From Phycomyces nitens (taxonomy: Eukaryota; Mucoromycota; Mucoromycetes; Mucorales; Phycomycetaceae), in assembly GCA_022702545.1 (NCBI GenBank), contig JAHRBC010000001.1:9734001-9798000 (forward strand): DNA of 64,000 bases, read 5' to 3'. Positions 44,075-56,019 of the stretch are shown here, piece after piece. The position numbers and the translations under genes were made by a program. Under the pieces are notes generated by a model that searched no databases, was not told where the DNA came from, and was given only the letters and a program-made list of their open reading frames with translations. How positions within the stretch are numbered: position 1 is the stretch's first letter; each line of letters opens with the position of its first letter.

Positions 44075-45903
44075 TCAATAATATTCACTATGTATAATAA
44101 CATAATTAGCTATATAGCCAATTTTTAACTTTGTATATCCAAAAACACAGACGTTGTTCCAATAATCGGATCTTCTTCCTCTCCCTTTATGAATGCCTTT
44201 CTCTATCGTGATCCTTTTGTTCCTCTCATAGTTCTTTACGAATCTCTCGATACGGCTACCTCGTGATTCTGAAAGCTTATATAGACTATCTTCTTCATAT
44301 TTATTCAACCAGTAACGGCAAGCTTCTCTAGGTATATCTCCAGTAACAGCCGGCAATGCTTTAGGGTTGTGCTCTTGTTTTGGAGGAATATCGTCAAATC
44401 CATCAGTGATAAGAGTTATATTCCAATTGTTACGGCAGTCATTGTTGTCTGTTATAATAAATTCCGTTCTCATAACAGTTAAGAATCGTAAGTTGGTATA
44501 AGACATGTCAATAAGTTGGTATCCAGGCGTCGTAAAATTGCCGTGTACTTCTGTGTCAACCAAACTCAATAAATTCAAGCCTCTGCAGTGGAAGGAAAGA
44601 AATTGGAGAACGTCTGATGTAATGTTTGATGAGACTACTTTGAATGACTCGAGTCCAAATCTGCTTGAACTATAGAGCTCATTTGTTACTCTGAGATCAG
44701 AATTTTCGAGTAAAAGCGATTTCAAGCGAGGTGCTGCACAGAGAAGGGTATCTAATTCACCAGTCGTGGGAAGTTCGATTTCCAGGTTGACCAGATTGCA
44801 AAGCCTGTCTTTGATTTCCATAAAGTCGAAAGGTAGCTTATTTTTTCTGTCACCTCTCATGACAAATGATTCAATCGTCTTAAAGAATCTTGACAGGCAA
44901 ATGGCTATGATACGTTTGGAAACATCGCAGGTAAATTCCCGATAACAGTGAGTATAATATATATCCAGAGAAATATGTATATGCTTTAATGGGGTATTGC
45001 GAAAGTGAATCATGTCCCAGAAAAACAGGGATTCTTTCTTAGGACATCTTGAATAGAAAAGTTTTAATGTTGTTAGGCGTTGAAATGGCAAAGGGACTTG
45101 ACGAAATAATTCTATTGCATTTGGGCTCGTTCTTTGGAAATCTTCCATGAAAAACCTTGGACTAAATTCGAGTGTATGTAGATTGGGATATTTGCAAGCA
45201 AAGTAACATAACCATAGATAGTCTGTATTTTTGGAATGCAATTTCAAGCTTCCCATCTTTGTGGCTGGCAATACTTGTGTTATACATTTGAGGTCTGTCT
45301 CGGAAAAGACTGATGAATAAAAGTGAAATTCCAAACGTCCAAGGTGGTTTAGATGCGAGTGAAGGATTTCAAGGGTGTTTAATGAAACTGGTATTGGGTC
45401 TGGTCGATTAGAAACATAATTCATATTCAGTCGTCTTAGGTGTGGTAAGCACTTTATTGTCTTTGCGAGCATATTATCTATATCAGACATGATCGAATCA
45501 CCAAAAGAAATGTCGAGCTCTCTTAATAGTCTCCAGAGGTTCTAGTCAGCCGTAATTCCAAAGTTGTCCGGGCATATGGAGTACAGTCTGATATCCATAT
45601 ACTGTATATTTGGAAATGCTTTCTGTAGTGCATAAAGTTTTTTGTCTGTTGCCTGTAAACTGCAATTCATGCCCAAATATTGTACAAGACACCGAGTTCT
45701 CTGGTAGGGCTGTTGATCATCTTGGGGTGATTAACAAGGTCCTCCAATAGCTGTCTGTCTACCTCTATATCAGAGTGCAAGGAATTCTGGAAGAGTTCTT
45801 TCCATGTTTTGCAAACTAGAGTACAAGAGACCTTGTCCTCAAAATAAAGAAGATTTGTGATTATGTTTATGATTTCTCGAGGAAGCTTTAAAAAAAGCAT
45901 CAT
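44075..45903 (-). pseudogene. F-box/leucine-rich protein gene with a frameshift and a nonsense codon
   Basis: The N-terminus (LKLPREIINIITNLLYFEDKVSCTLVCKTWKELF in overlapping parts, codons 5-38 from 45903) is a good F-box, the adaptor that binds Skp1 in SCF ubiquitin ligases. The frame is lost between 45733 and 45667 and resumes as CLVQYLGMNCSLQ. A TAG at 45544-45542 interrupts AD-NLWRLLREL where Trp would fit. After it 471 codons are open (45490-44075) with loosely spaced Leu-rich units such as LPHLRRLNMNYV, LNTLEILHSHLNHLGRL and LVNLEIELP, typical of the long F-box proteins of Mucorales. A 35-nt intron could rescue the first break but not the stop. Either a recent pseudogene or sequence errors. 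Confidence 0.7.
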
Positions 45904-46528
45904 ATATTTTTTTAGAATATAGAAATAGTGGAAAGAGAGGTTTTAATGCTTTCTTAAAAGTTCCAATGGCTTTTTACTATTCCCACTTTCAGACAAAAGA
46001 GGCGTAATATGTTGTAGGACAGGGTAGTACAATTTGCAGTAAATGGAAAAGACGAGCAAGGGTGTACAAGTCCCTAGATGCCAATATTCATATCTTCCTT
46101 TAGTATGGTGTAAATATCGCAAATAAAAGGATGTTCCAAGACAGTTACAATTCCCATGATAAATACCAAAAAAAAAGAATCCATATTATATCTCTATACC
46201 CATCGACTTTAACAAATCTATTAAAAATGGATCTCTTACAGAAACAGTAGTGATCATATTGATATTGAAACCAAATAAAATATTGTCATCATTCGATCAG
46301 GATCAAAAAGTCTTTTTTTGAATTAATCCTTAATCACCAATCTTATTCAGTCTCCATATCAGCCTCCTTTGCAAAAGAACATATCGATTATTAAGCTTGT
46401 AAATACAAAGGCAAACAACTTGATCCTCAAGTGTGAGAGACTTTTATTTTTTTTTATCTGAAAATGATGGGCCTACTTTAGCTACTATTTTCATGTGATT
46501 TTATTATATTTGTCTTCTTGTTTTTACA
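45904..46528. promoter_or_regulatory. Divergent intergenic region, F-box gene / membrane protein
   Basis: No gene seen. AT-rich, with a TTTTATTTTTTTTTATC tract at 46443-46459 about 75 bp before the downstream start, a typical fungal pyrimidine-rich promoter feature. Confidence 0.45.
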
Positions 46529-47293
46529 ATGTCTGACACACTTGACATGTCCACTGCTTCCTTGGTGTCTCAGCAATCAGAGCCAGACATTGATGACAGT
46601 GTCATTCATAGTAATCAATCAAGTTTTCAACAGAGCTATTCCTCTGAATCACAGCCATCATCGCCTCTTTCTGTTCTGCCCGTCAGTCAATATACTATAG
46701 ACACTGCCCGTCTCGAACAACTTGCTGCTATGGATGGGTCAGTGTCTCTTGAATCCTTGCCAGCTGTCCCAACAGTACCATTTGTAGCAGCACCTCCTAT
46801 ATCAACACCGTCCTCCTCTCCTTGGCCCACCTGGAGCACTGTCTTTAACTCTATTGTTCATTACATATTCCGAGACAACAATCTCCCATTGCTCATCAAT
46901 ATAATCTACCATCTCATGGCCGCTCGTGTATTGATCGGGAGCCCAACAAAGACTTCCAAACGCTACTTGACTACTTTTAAATCCATTGTAGAACCATCCA
47001 AAAGCCTTGCGACAGATGCATTTCGTATGATTGGGATTATGCATCTCGCCTTTGGCTTGCTGGCTGGACTAGCACTAAAAGAAAGAAAGGTGGCTTCGGA
47101 ACGTTCGGCTCTTTTGGTGCTTACTTTGGTTTCTGCTGGACAGGCATGGGCACACGGACGCGCCTATGCTGCTCAGTCGAAACAGTACACTCTAAAGGCA
47201 CTACAGGAAATTGGATTGCTGGATATAATGATAGTGATGGTCAGCAGTGTGGCATGGTCAAAAACAGTACGAAGAACAGGCCGAGTATTTTGA
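46529..47293 (+). CDS. Hypothetical membrane protein, 254 residues
   Basis: A single uninterrupted exon. The first 110 residues are Ser/Pro-rich and likely disordered and cytosolic (QSEPDIDDSV, SESQPSSPLS, PPISTPSSSPWPTW). The rest carries hydrophobic segments near residues 125-145 (LLINIIYHLMAARVLIG), 178-195 (IMHLAFGLLAGLAL), 203-220 and 232-246 (DIMIVMVSSVAW), so three or four membrane passes, and ends with a short basic tail. I cannot assign a family. The ATG context ACAATGTC is good. The gene is convergent with the Sen15-like gene, stop codons 40 bp apart. Confidence 0.75.
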   Translation: MSDTLDMSTASLVSQQSEPDIDDSVIHSNQSSFQQSYSSESQPSSPLSVLPVSQYTIDTARLEQLAAMDGSVSLESLPAVPTVPFVAAPPISTPSSSPWPTWSTVFNSIVHYIFRDNNLPLLINIIYHLMAARVLIGSPTKTSKRYLTTFKSIVEPSKSLATDAFRMIGIMHLAFGLLAGLALKERKVASERSALLVLTLVSAGQAWAHGRAYAAQSKQYTLKALQEIGLLDIMIVMVSSVAWSKTVRRTGRVF

Positions 47294-47333
47294 ATAGGAT
47301 TTATTATAAAGAATATAAAACTTGTCATAAAAC

Positions 47334-47986
47334 TCATATGTTGTCCTTGGGTCCCACAAGGCCTCTTTGTACATGATAATAAACAGTAGTGGAATCTGGA
47401 GAAACAATGGCCAGGGTGATTTGGCTAAGGGTAAATATGGAGAATTGGAAGATGAGGATCGGTAAGCACCAAAAGATTCTTTCTTCTTACCTTGGAGGAG
47501 TGCCTTGAAGGGTATTCGATAGGCCTGCTTCGGTAATGGAAATGAAGAGCGTGGCTAGTCTGATTGAAATATTAACAATGATTATGATTTTATCTGCTCT
47601 TACCGTGCCACAGATAATTGTGTTTCCTGGTGGATTGGCAATACGATATGCCTTTGATCCAACTGAAAGATATTATCAATAGAATGCATACACAAGAATG
47701 CCTTACCGGTTTTCCTGGTTCATGAGCCACTATGACACACATATCCAGACTATCCACTTGTTCTATCTTGACCTCTTTCCATGCCTTTTCTAATGGTAGT
47801 ATAAATATACACGTGAATTACTTCTTTTTGTGCAGCATTACTTGCCCAGAATTAGATCAAGATAGACTTGCTTAAGAAGAGGCGTCTGTTTTGGATAAAT
47901 GGACCCAAATGCAGAAAATGTGTCCAACTAAAACCACTACATAAATGAGTCTTTTGGTCTGCATTTCAAGACAAACATACCAGCAT
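47334..47986 (-). CDS. SEN15: Sen15-like subunit of tRNA-splicing endonuclease
   Basis: A small structural subunit of the nuclear or mitochondrial-surface tetramer that cuts introns from pre-tRNA. Six exons (47986-47981, 47927-47846, 47789-47707, 47662-47604, 47559-47491, 47424-47334) total 390 nt and encode 129 residues. Family features: KQVYLDLILEKAWKEV, then a beta strand HIVLPIHQETQLSVAR, and the C-terminal ITLAIVSPDSTTVYYHV, which matches the conserved D-S-T-x-x-Y-Y end of Sen15. The first exon codes only Met-Leu. Intron 2 (47845-47790) needs a GC donor (GCAAGT): the GT four bases downstream would break the frame. Its other introns are 44-66 nt. None of these exons exceeds 100 bp, so an ORF scan alone would miss the gene. 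Confidence 0.8.
47790..47845 (-). other. GC-AG intron (SEN15-like intron 2)
   Basis: Donor CTGG|GCAAGT, acceptor ATTAG. The nearby GT gives a frameshift. Confidence 0.8.
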
Positions 47987-48533
47987 TTAAAGAAAATAAC
48001 AATAACAAAAGGACAAAGTAGCGCCTGTCTCTCTCTTTTTTTTTTTAGTGTGGGACTAAATAGCCGTCACACGTGGCCAAAGACCCTCTACATTTGTGTA
48101 TTTTCGAATAAAGTTATCGATTGATATACACAATACATCTCAAGAGGTGCCATAATATTTTGATGCTCTATAAGCTCTGGGGCTTCACTAGTATAAGCAG
48201 ACCAGCCAAAATACCTATTAAATTAAGTTAAATACATAATTATTATAGCTCATGACGCCTTAATATTGAATTTTTAGCAGGGATGTTTGTTTGTTCTGTA
48301 CAAAGGATAGTTATGTACATGGTCTTGTTTTGTAAATAAAAATCAGTCAATCTTAAAATTATGTTTTCTCATAAGCATGCAATTATGGCTTGATTTGGAT
48401 TTCAAAAGGCTCACGCACAAAAGTTGAAATCATGAATTGTCAAAATACTCTTGACGGAATTCAGAAATATGGTATATAAATACGATGTTACCTGTTTTTT
48501 TTTTGTTAACTTGCTCACTCGTTTATTATCACA
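47987..48533. promoter_or_regulatory. Divergent intergenic region, SEN15-like / secreted protein
   Basis: No coding sequence seen. A TATATAAAT box at 48473-48481 precedes the secreted protein start by about 55 bp. Confidence 0.6.
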
Positions 48534-49241
48534 ATGCGTCCTTATCTTGCTGCCCTCTCTGTTATCATGGTTGCCCAGGCAACCTCTGCCGCATATACCC
48601 CTGATAAGACAATCACAAATTCAAACCGTATTCCTTACATCGCAAATCCAGCATCAATGTCAGTCCCCAACTTTGGCAATAAATTATACGATGATCTTCC
48701 AACCATGGTCCAGAAACAAAGTCTTGGAGAATTCTTCAAGAGTCTTATATACTCAAACGAGCGGTTAAGCCGCAGATTTACACCGGCTGAAAAGGTCTCG
48801 GAACTTATCTCAGGATCAAAGGAACACAACGGTATTATTGCACAGGTTATGGACTATACAAACTTCCCACTCAAACCAATGGCAAGCAATATTATCGGTG
48901 CTCAGCCCGGGCCAATATCTCGTGTAGTCATCCCAAAGATCAAGGAAATCCAGGAATCACGCTCACGCAATACTCTCAAGAAGCGTGCCATGTTTGACTT
49001 TGACAATCTGTTAAGCGACCTTCCAGTATTAAAGATGGGACCCATAGCGCACTCGAGAGAAAGAATTGCCGTGTCATCTTCTGTACCAGAATCTGTGGTG
49101 GACCAAGCGTCTATCATTTTAGATAGCTATCCATCAGAGCAGATTTATGTCGACGAAATCTTCCCAGAAGATAACGAACTGTTTGATGGAGAGCTGTGGG
49201 CAGAAAGAGTCATTTCAGAAGAAGAAAGAGAATTGCTGTAG
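48534..49241 (+). CDS. Secreted protein of unknown function, 235 residues
   Basis: A single exon. The first 18-20 residues (MRPYLAALSVIMVAQATSA) form a signal peptide with likely cleavage after TSA. The mature protein has no Cys, several charged patches and one basic site (NTLKKRAMF, near residue 147-153) that could be cut by a Kex2-type protease. The C-terminal 40 residues are acidic (DEIFPEDNELFDGE). No TM helix follows the signal. I do not recognise a family. A TATA box lies 55 bp upstream, suggesting strong or regulated expression. Confidence 0.75.
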   Translation: MRPYLAALSVIMVAQATSAAYTPDKTITNSNRIPYIANPASMSVPNFGNKLYDDLPTMVQKQSLGEFFKSLIYSNERLSRRFTPAEKVSELISGSKEHNGIIAQVMDYTNFPLKPMASNIIGAQPGPISRVVIPKIKEIQESRSRNTLKKRAMFDFDNLLSDLPVLKMGPIAHSRERIAVSSSVPESVVDQASIILDSYPSEQIYVDEIFPEDNELFDGELWAERVISEEERELL

Positions 49242-52200
49242 ATTTACCAAACATACATACCCTTTGAAATGAGGGACCAATTGAGACTATTCTGTGAATC
49301 CTCATTCTAATTCCTATTAACATACATATATATATATATATCAGCCTTTTGATCTACCATAAAAAAATCGACTTTGGTATAAACATCAAGAAAATCAAAT
49401 GTTTTTTTTTATTAAAAAAAATATTTTGCAATTTATGTCATATTAAACTTATGTACAATTGATTAACAGCCTGCACCAATATGATATTGCTAGATTATTA
49501 TTCATATATTAAACACACAGGGCTCTAAAACTAATAAACAGCTACAATTACAATTGAGAATTCTATTTTTTTTTGCACTCTGTCGATAACAAACATTAGC
49601 CTAGTAATAAAATAAAAATATGAGAATTATGTCATCTGATAAATATTTCATTTGCAAGATCTCAATTTTTCAGTCCTTTAAACATCCCATGCTGTACCTA
49701 GAACAACGCATGTTGGCTCTTTACGACCATTCATGCAGTAAAGTTCTTGGTATTGAGCAAAAAATGGATCTATAATCTGTGTACCTTGAGAATGTTTGTA
49801 ATCAGGCTTAGATCACTTATGCAACATCGTTTAACCTCTAAAGTGATATTTCTCAAAGATTTGGATTTGCGTTGCACACTATATATTAAGTCAACGATGT
49901 ACCTCTACATGGATACATTGATCTCTCTTAACATTATAGCTACCAAATCACCAGTCTTTATTTGACTCTTGAGATCCCAAAAGATTAGCCTTTCTATGTT
50001 GTGCTGGTATTGAATAAATGAAAAGGGTGCCATCTTGTTTGATTTGAAATACCATTTAATAAACAGAGTCTCTACAAATGGTACATTCTTTTGTCAAGTG
50101 GTATTGTAGGTCAATACAAGAAATGATAGGACCAGATTGAATATCTAATGAGATTTGTACTAACAGCGGATGTTTTACTCCTCAAATCAGTTATTATTTC
50201 AAAAATAAAAAATGTATCTAAGCTTGTCTAATCATAGATACATATGATTATATTATATATTCAATATATAATGGTAATTTTAAGGACACATTTCTTGTCC
50301 GAGCACAAATTTACAATTAGTCACCAGAAAACTACATGCCTAATAATGATAATGATAATGGATCTTGTTACAACAAATGTTAAACACCCACAATAAAATA
50401 AACATTTCTTGCCTAAATATCTACTCTGGCTTCTTTTCTGCTATTCCATCTACTTCTTTTTTTTTAAAAAAAAGATATACATACTGCCTATAACATAAAC
50501 TCCAATTTGTCAGTAGGAAGCATTGTGCCTGTACAATTTCTGGTGAATAAATGTAGATTATATCGTGTCACTATTAAAACATTTGGCTATAGCTGAATTG
50601 AATATCGACTTTCAATTCTTCCTTTACAATATTTTTTTAAAAATGAATCTATCAAAGGCTTGTGTAGGATTGAAAAACTTTGATTCATTTCTGATAATAC
50701 CAGGTTCAGGTAAGCCAATTACCTTGATAAATTTAACTAACAAGCCACTATTAGAAAGTACACTCTTTTCAGTTGATCATCATAATAATAAAAAAACATA
50801 CCATTGGAGAATACTAAATTAATAGAATTTTAAAACTACACTTTGGATGTAAAAACAAGAAATAAAGACAGATATAGACTATCTCGGAACATTAAGAAAG
50901 AATGATCACAAAAGATTATCAATCCTAGACAAGCTATATCGGTTCTTATTCGGTTTTCTAGGTATACAAGTGTCTAAATTAGTCGCATTTCCTGTAACTG
51001 TAGTTTTATTATCAAGGTTATCAATAGAAATTTTCACATTATTGTTACGCCTGATAAATAGGGTTATATTTAGGTTTTGGATAGATAATAGAGGGCAGCT
51101 CACCAATAATCTTGACATTGTGACAAGTCAAGAAAGTATAGGTATACTCTATATGGCACTTTAGTACAACAGAGCCAACGGCTGATTGAATCAATTTGTA
51201 TACATTTTGTATAAAGATCATATTTCCTGTATAAAATATATATTATTGGACAAGTGATCATGGATAGATAGATCCTTGATTTGGTGTCTAAACTTTTTTT
51301 TCAAAATTCAAGTAATTTTCAAAATATCTATTATCAAGCCAACAAAATAACTGGTTTTTGCTTTGGATAGCCTATTGGCAATGTCTGAAAAATATATTTG
51401 TAAAGAAGAAAGGTGATAAAAGTAGAATCCATGGTACATCTGCTTCGATAGTGGTATCGAAAAAGTGACTAAAGTCCAATTTTCTAGAGTCACGATTATG
51501 CCTATATGTATGCTTCATTAGTTGCCATGGCAAGTGTAAAGAGGAATTTTTGCTTGTAATCCATCTCAGAAATTCTAGTATACACTTTTGGTATGTGATT
51601 AAAGATTAATTGATACATCTGGTAGCAATGCAATAGTCTAAACAAGCACCGACTCTGTTGTACTTGTAAATAGCCATATGACTATTGGCAATTCAAAGAA
51701 AAATATCCTAGGACTGATAGAGAAATTCTTTGAATATGAAGCCAAATATTTTATAAATGGTTTGTGTACTAAGATGTACAGAAATTCGTCTGATAGTTTG
51801 GGAAGATAGAGGTAGCGATGTGGAAACATACGCTTGTAAGCCCTGGCGAAGTTTTGCTCTCAAAGTTCAAGGCTGTCTTGTGGTTTAATTTTTCAGGTTT
51901 AATACTATAAAGATGTTCTCTATTCTATTTGGGTATCACAAACATTAGACCCGTGAGACCCGAGAAGTTCATTGGCACTCCATCGATCGCTCATCAGTAA
52001 AGTCGGTAATTTACTTTCAGAACAACTGCCTTTGTTTGTCGGAGTGTAGGGATGACGGGAAGCAAAGGGTTGGCAAAAGGTGGGGTTTGCCAAAGTGAGG
52101 GCTGGAGCCTTATTTAATGGGACTACGAAACCAAATACTGTATAAAAGTCGTTTCCATGCCTTGAGAAACTACCTGGCTGTCATTCCAGTAGCGACTTGA

Positions 52201-53497
52201 TAGCTATTAGTTGGTTTCGTATTAAATTTTCTAATGACGCTGCTACATTTGGTGCTGTATATGTGGGATCTTCCACCTATGTTGCGATGGGCAGATTAAA
52301 AAAGTAAACCACAACAGATGGTTGCCTAGGAGCTAGAAAAGCAGTTATTTTTGAAATAAACTTTAAAGACTTATATACTACCTCTTGGGTGGAAGCTTGC
52401 TCTGAAAGTATTTTTTTTTGAAATGTCCAGACAGACAACTGGCTATATGCGAGTGGAGAGTCTTGGTGGCTGGAATTCGTAATTGGTAGATTATACTGCA
52501 AGAGCGTTTTGAGACTGATTTATAGTGGCACTGGTATGTACCACCAGCGTTCGAATGTCTGTTAATCCCAGAATATTTGACAGCTTGATTTTCAGGGGAA
52601 TAAATCAGAAAACTATTGATAAACACGGCTAACAGTTAGAATACACCAGAAAGAGAATATCGTAGGCTACATAAGTTCGCACCTTTGGATTGGTGAGGTC
52701 TGAAATGAAATTGAGCCTGGTGTATAGCCAAAGCGTACACCATGTTTTGGATAAAAGGGTAATAATCGACAAGTATATATTTTCCGGTATCTACTACAGT
52801 ATTAAACAGCTTGGAGCTTATATGAAAAATAGTCGTATTTCATCCAGATACCCACAAGGCTCGCAAGTTGGATAAAGACAGTTGACTAAAGTATAGACAA
52901 TGGTTTAATCTGTGAATTATATTCACCGGGAATTGTAGGATCGAATGATTCAAAGCTATACCAATAAGGCTTGTAAGAGCTTTAGATACGGACAATTGAC
53001 CAAGGATAACGAAGAGTGAAAAACACGATTGCAGCAGTTGCTCCTTCCCTGTTAGGCTTCTGAGCTCAACCAAATTGTGGGAAATAATTTGGGTTCAACC
53101 TATGGCCACTGTTCTCGCTCTATCTTAATCTGCTTTTTCAAAACCAACGCGATTTATTGTCAGCCTATACGTTTTTGTGTAATCTTTTGTCAAGTGATTT
53201 TAATCTGGCAACCTTTGGCTATATCAAATATATTTGCCTTTTATGGATACACCTTTGTGATTCTAAGTCGTACCTATTGCCTTTTAAGGAGCGTAACACA
53301 TATCACGGAATCACAGATACATACTATCTTATCTTAATTGAACGTAAGAGCAAAAAAGATAAGGATTTTCAATTGTAGACAAGAGGTATATTCAACTAGA
53401 GTAAAATCCTAAAAAAATATTCGACTGGCCCGATAAGAATCAAACACAATAAATAGCGCCAGATTTCCAAAATCATTTCCCTCATAGTCCCTTTGTC
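49242..53497. other. Long gene-poor AT-rich region
   Basis: Over 4 kb with no gene I can support. ORFs of 60-86 codons occur on both strands without family features or convincing splice partners. A TA repeat lies at 49326-49341. Confidence 0.5.
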
Positions 53498-55287
53498 ATG
53501 GAGAAGAAACAAGAAACAATTCTCGAGACTGAAATTGTCCAGCCCGAGTCCACGGGCCCCTTTGAGGCCAAGGAAGAATATCGCAGCAAAATCAGGCGCA
53601 TCATGCTAGGAAACTATGACTATGGCTTCCTCTGTATGCCATACATTCCCTTTTTCTTCAAGAGCAAAAGACGTCTTCCACCATTCTTTGGCATCAATGC
53701 CCCTCTACCGATCCTACTGTCCATTGTTCTCGGTCTCCAACACGCACTTGCCATGGTGTCTGGTGTTGTGACTGTATGTATAGAACCCCTTGGAAAAATA
53801 TTAAAATACTCACCTCTTGACAGCCATCTATCATTCTTGGAGGTGGTGGCTTCCTCAATCTAGACATGGATTATCGACAGTACATGATCAGTTCAGCATT
53901 GATTGTGAGTGCTCTTTGTACCACAATCCAAATCACATCTTTTACCTATCGCGGCGTCCGCATCGGTACAGGTCTTCTCAGTGTTGTTGGAACATCCTTT
54001 ACAAGTGTACCTCTTGCCGCCTCGATCTTTGGAAACATGTACAAGACTGGCTTCTGTCCCAGCATGGTTGATGAGACAGGAACTACTATCGATCTCCCCT
54101 GTCCTCAAGGCCTTGGCGCCTTTATTGGAACATCCATGCTTTGCTCTCTCCTCCCCATGGGACTTTCTCTCCTTCCACCAAGAGCACTCAAGCGCATGTT
54201 TCCTCCAATTGTTACTGGAAGCACCGTATTCTTGATCGGTCTGTCTTTGATTGCCTCTGGATTCAAGGGCTGGGGAGGAGGATCGGGTTCTTGCCTCGAA
54301 CGTCCTGCCACTGGCATGTACAGCGTCTGCCCTAATCTTGGTGCCCCAAATGCTAAACCCTGGGGTGACCCGAGCTACCTTGGTCTTGGTCTGGTCGTTT
54401 ATGTATCCATTGTCCTTATCGAATACTTTGGCTCCCCCTTCCTCAAGAACATCCAGATGGTTGCTGGTTTGATTGTTGGTATTATTGTTGCCGCTGCTAC
54501 TGGATATATCGATCATTCTACAATTGACAATGCCCCTGTTGCCACATTCCTCTGGGTTAAGCGCTTTCCCCTCACTATCTATGCTCCCGGTATCGTTCCA
54601 CTTTTAATTGTGTACCTCGTGGCAGTAGTAGAAGCTGTTGGTGACATTACTGCTTCTTGTGAGGCATCCCGTGCCCCAGTAGAAGGCCCTGAATTTGAAG
54701 GCAGAATCAAGGGTGGCATCCTTTGCGATGGTGTCAACTCCTTGTTGGCCGGATGCTGCACTAGTCTTCCCCTCTCTACATTTGCCCAAAACAACGGTAT
54801 CATTGCCTTGACTCGCTGTGCCAGTCGATCGGCCGGCTACTGGTGCGCCTTCTTCATGTTGCTCATGGGTGTGTTTGCCAAATTTTCAGCCGTCTTCCTT
54901 GCCCTCCCGAGTGCAACCATTGGTGGTCTGACGACCTTCTTGTTTAGTACCGTTGCTGTGGCTGGTATCCGCATCTTGGCATATCTCGAATGGACTCGCC
55001 GCGAACGTTTTATTGTATCTGCTGCAATGGCCCTTGGTCTCGGTGTCAACTTGGTTCCCAACTGGTTCAGCTACGTTCTTACCTATGATGGTCCCAACCA
55101 GGCCCTTCGTGGTTTCTTGGACTCTGTTGAGGTGATTGTCAGTACTGGTTTCTGTATCGCCGCCATTATCACTTCTTTCCTGAATGCCGTCCTCCCTACC
55201 GAAACTGGAGTGCAGGAGATGTTTGAAGACGACGTTGATAACAACAGTGTGGATGAGCCTACCAAGGAGCCCCATATTATTGTTTAA
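53498..55287 (+). CDS. Uric acid/xanthine-type purine permease (NCS2/NAT family)
   Basis: A plasma-membrane proton symporter for oxidised purines, with about 12-14 TM helices. Exons 53498-53773 and 53824-55287, joined by a 50-nt GT-AG intron, give 579 residues. Family marks: GLQHALAM in TM1 (the QH motif), EAVGDITASCEASR (Glu and Asp that bind substrate in UapA-type carriers) and the signature QNNGIIALTRCASR ([QEP]-N-x-G-x4-T-[RKG]). The N-terminus (60 residues) is hydrophilic and the C-terminus ends with an acidic tail. The fungal length and the NNG-type signature favour urate/xanthine over ascorbate or uracil transport. Purine use as a nitrogen source is its likely role. It is convergent with sulfiredoxin. 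Confidence 0.92.
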
Positions 55288-55510
55288 AAAAAACTTATTA
55301 TTATTTATACTTTGCATCCATTTTTTGTACATATATTACACTTTAATCTTATAGACTCTGTCTATCTAATTTACTAAGTGTTATTTTCCCACTTATCGAT
55401 TCAATAAATGGTTTCGAAAAACAATCCTGTCTGTATGGTATAATCTTTGATTTAGTTTATGTAGAAATTTATAATATACAGCGAATATCATCTATCGAAA
55501 GATAAATGCT
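55288..55510. terminator. Shared 3' region between convergent permease and sulfiredoxin genes
   Basis: About 220 bp separate the two stop codons. It contains TTATTATTATTTATA after the permease and an AATAAA at 55403-55408 on the plus strand, consistent with a poly(A) signal. Confidence 0.5.
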
Positions 55511-56019
55511 TTAAGCATCCTTGAATGGAGAAGACGACCCAAGATAGGTGTTGATGACACTTGGGGGTGTACTGATCAGCTTTCCTTTGATGGTCTCCTT
55601 GCTCAACTCTTTGTGGGCAGCCCACCTATGGCAGCCCCCAAATGCAAAATAATAATCTTGCCCTTTGTACTCGACATGGTGAATGTCCTACATTTGTCCC
55701 ACAAGATAAATATTTGGAATCTGCATCATGCACACATGGATGTCTTACAATGGGCGTCAGATCGTCTTTTCTATCGTCAGTCTGGAGAATTGTCTTCATT
55801 TCCTCGACTTTTGCACGGTCGAGTTGAGAGGGAATTGGCCGATTGACGACAGAGAGAGGAATGTCACACACCTACCAAAGTAAGTGTCGTACAAAAGTGT
55901 AAGGTATATATAGTCTGGTGCTTTAGGCCTGAGCTTACCTCAGAAACAGCGTTTCCGTGAATTGAAAAGTTATCGACTGTGTTTTTGGTGGACATTGAGC
56001 GAATGAGACGTGGAAGCAT
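55511..56019 (-). CDS. SRX1: Sulfiredoxin
   Basis: Reduces cysteine sulfinic acid in hyperoxidised 2-Cys peroxiredoxins using ATP, restoring peroxide defence. Exons 56019-55939, 55871-55749 and 55687-55511 (introns 67 and 61 nt, GT-AG) encode 126 residues, the normal size. The active-site motif FGGCHRWAAHKEL in exon 3 carries the catalytic Cys. VCDIPLSVVNRPIP and DDLTPIDIHHVEYKGQDYY in parts match the conserved phosphate-binding and dimer regions. An N-terminal MLPRLIRSMSTKN might be a weak mitochondrial presequence, or translation could start at the second Met (residue 9). Likely induced by oxidative stress, though no AP-1 site was confirmed. Confidence 0.93.

Noticed and set aside
50565..50822. 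85-codon plus-strand ORF in the 49-53 kb desert
   Set aside because: Low-complexity AT-driven composition with no family features or splice partners.
53893..54516. 207-codon minus-strand ORF within the purine permease
   Set aside because: Antisense shadow of a well-supported coding exon, with no family features.
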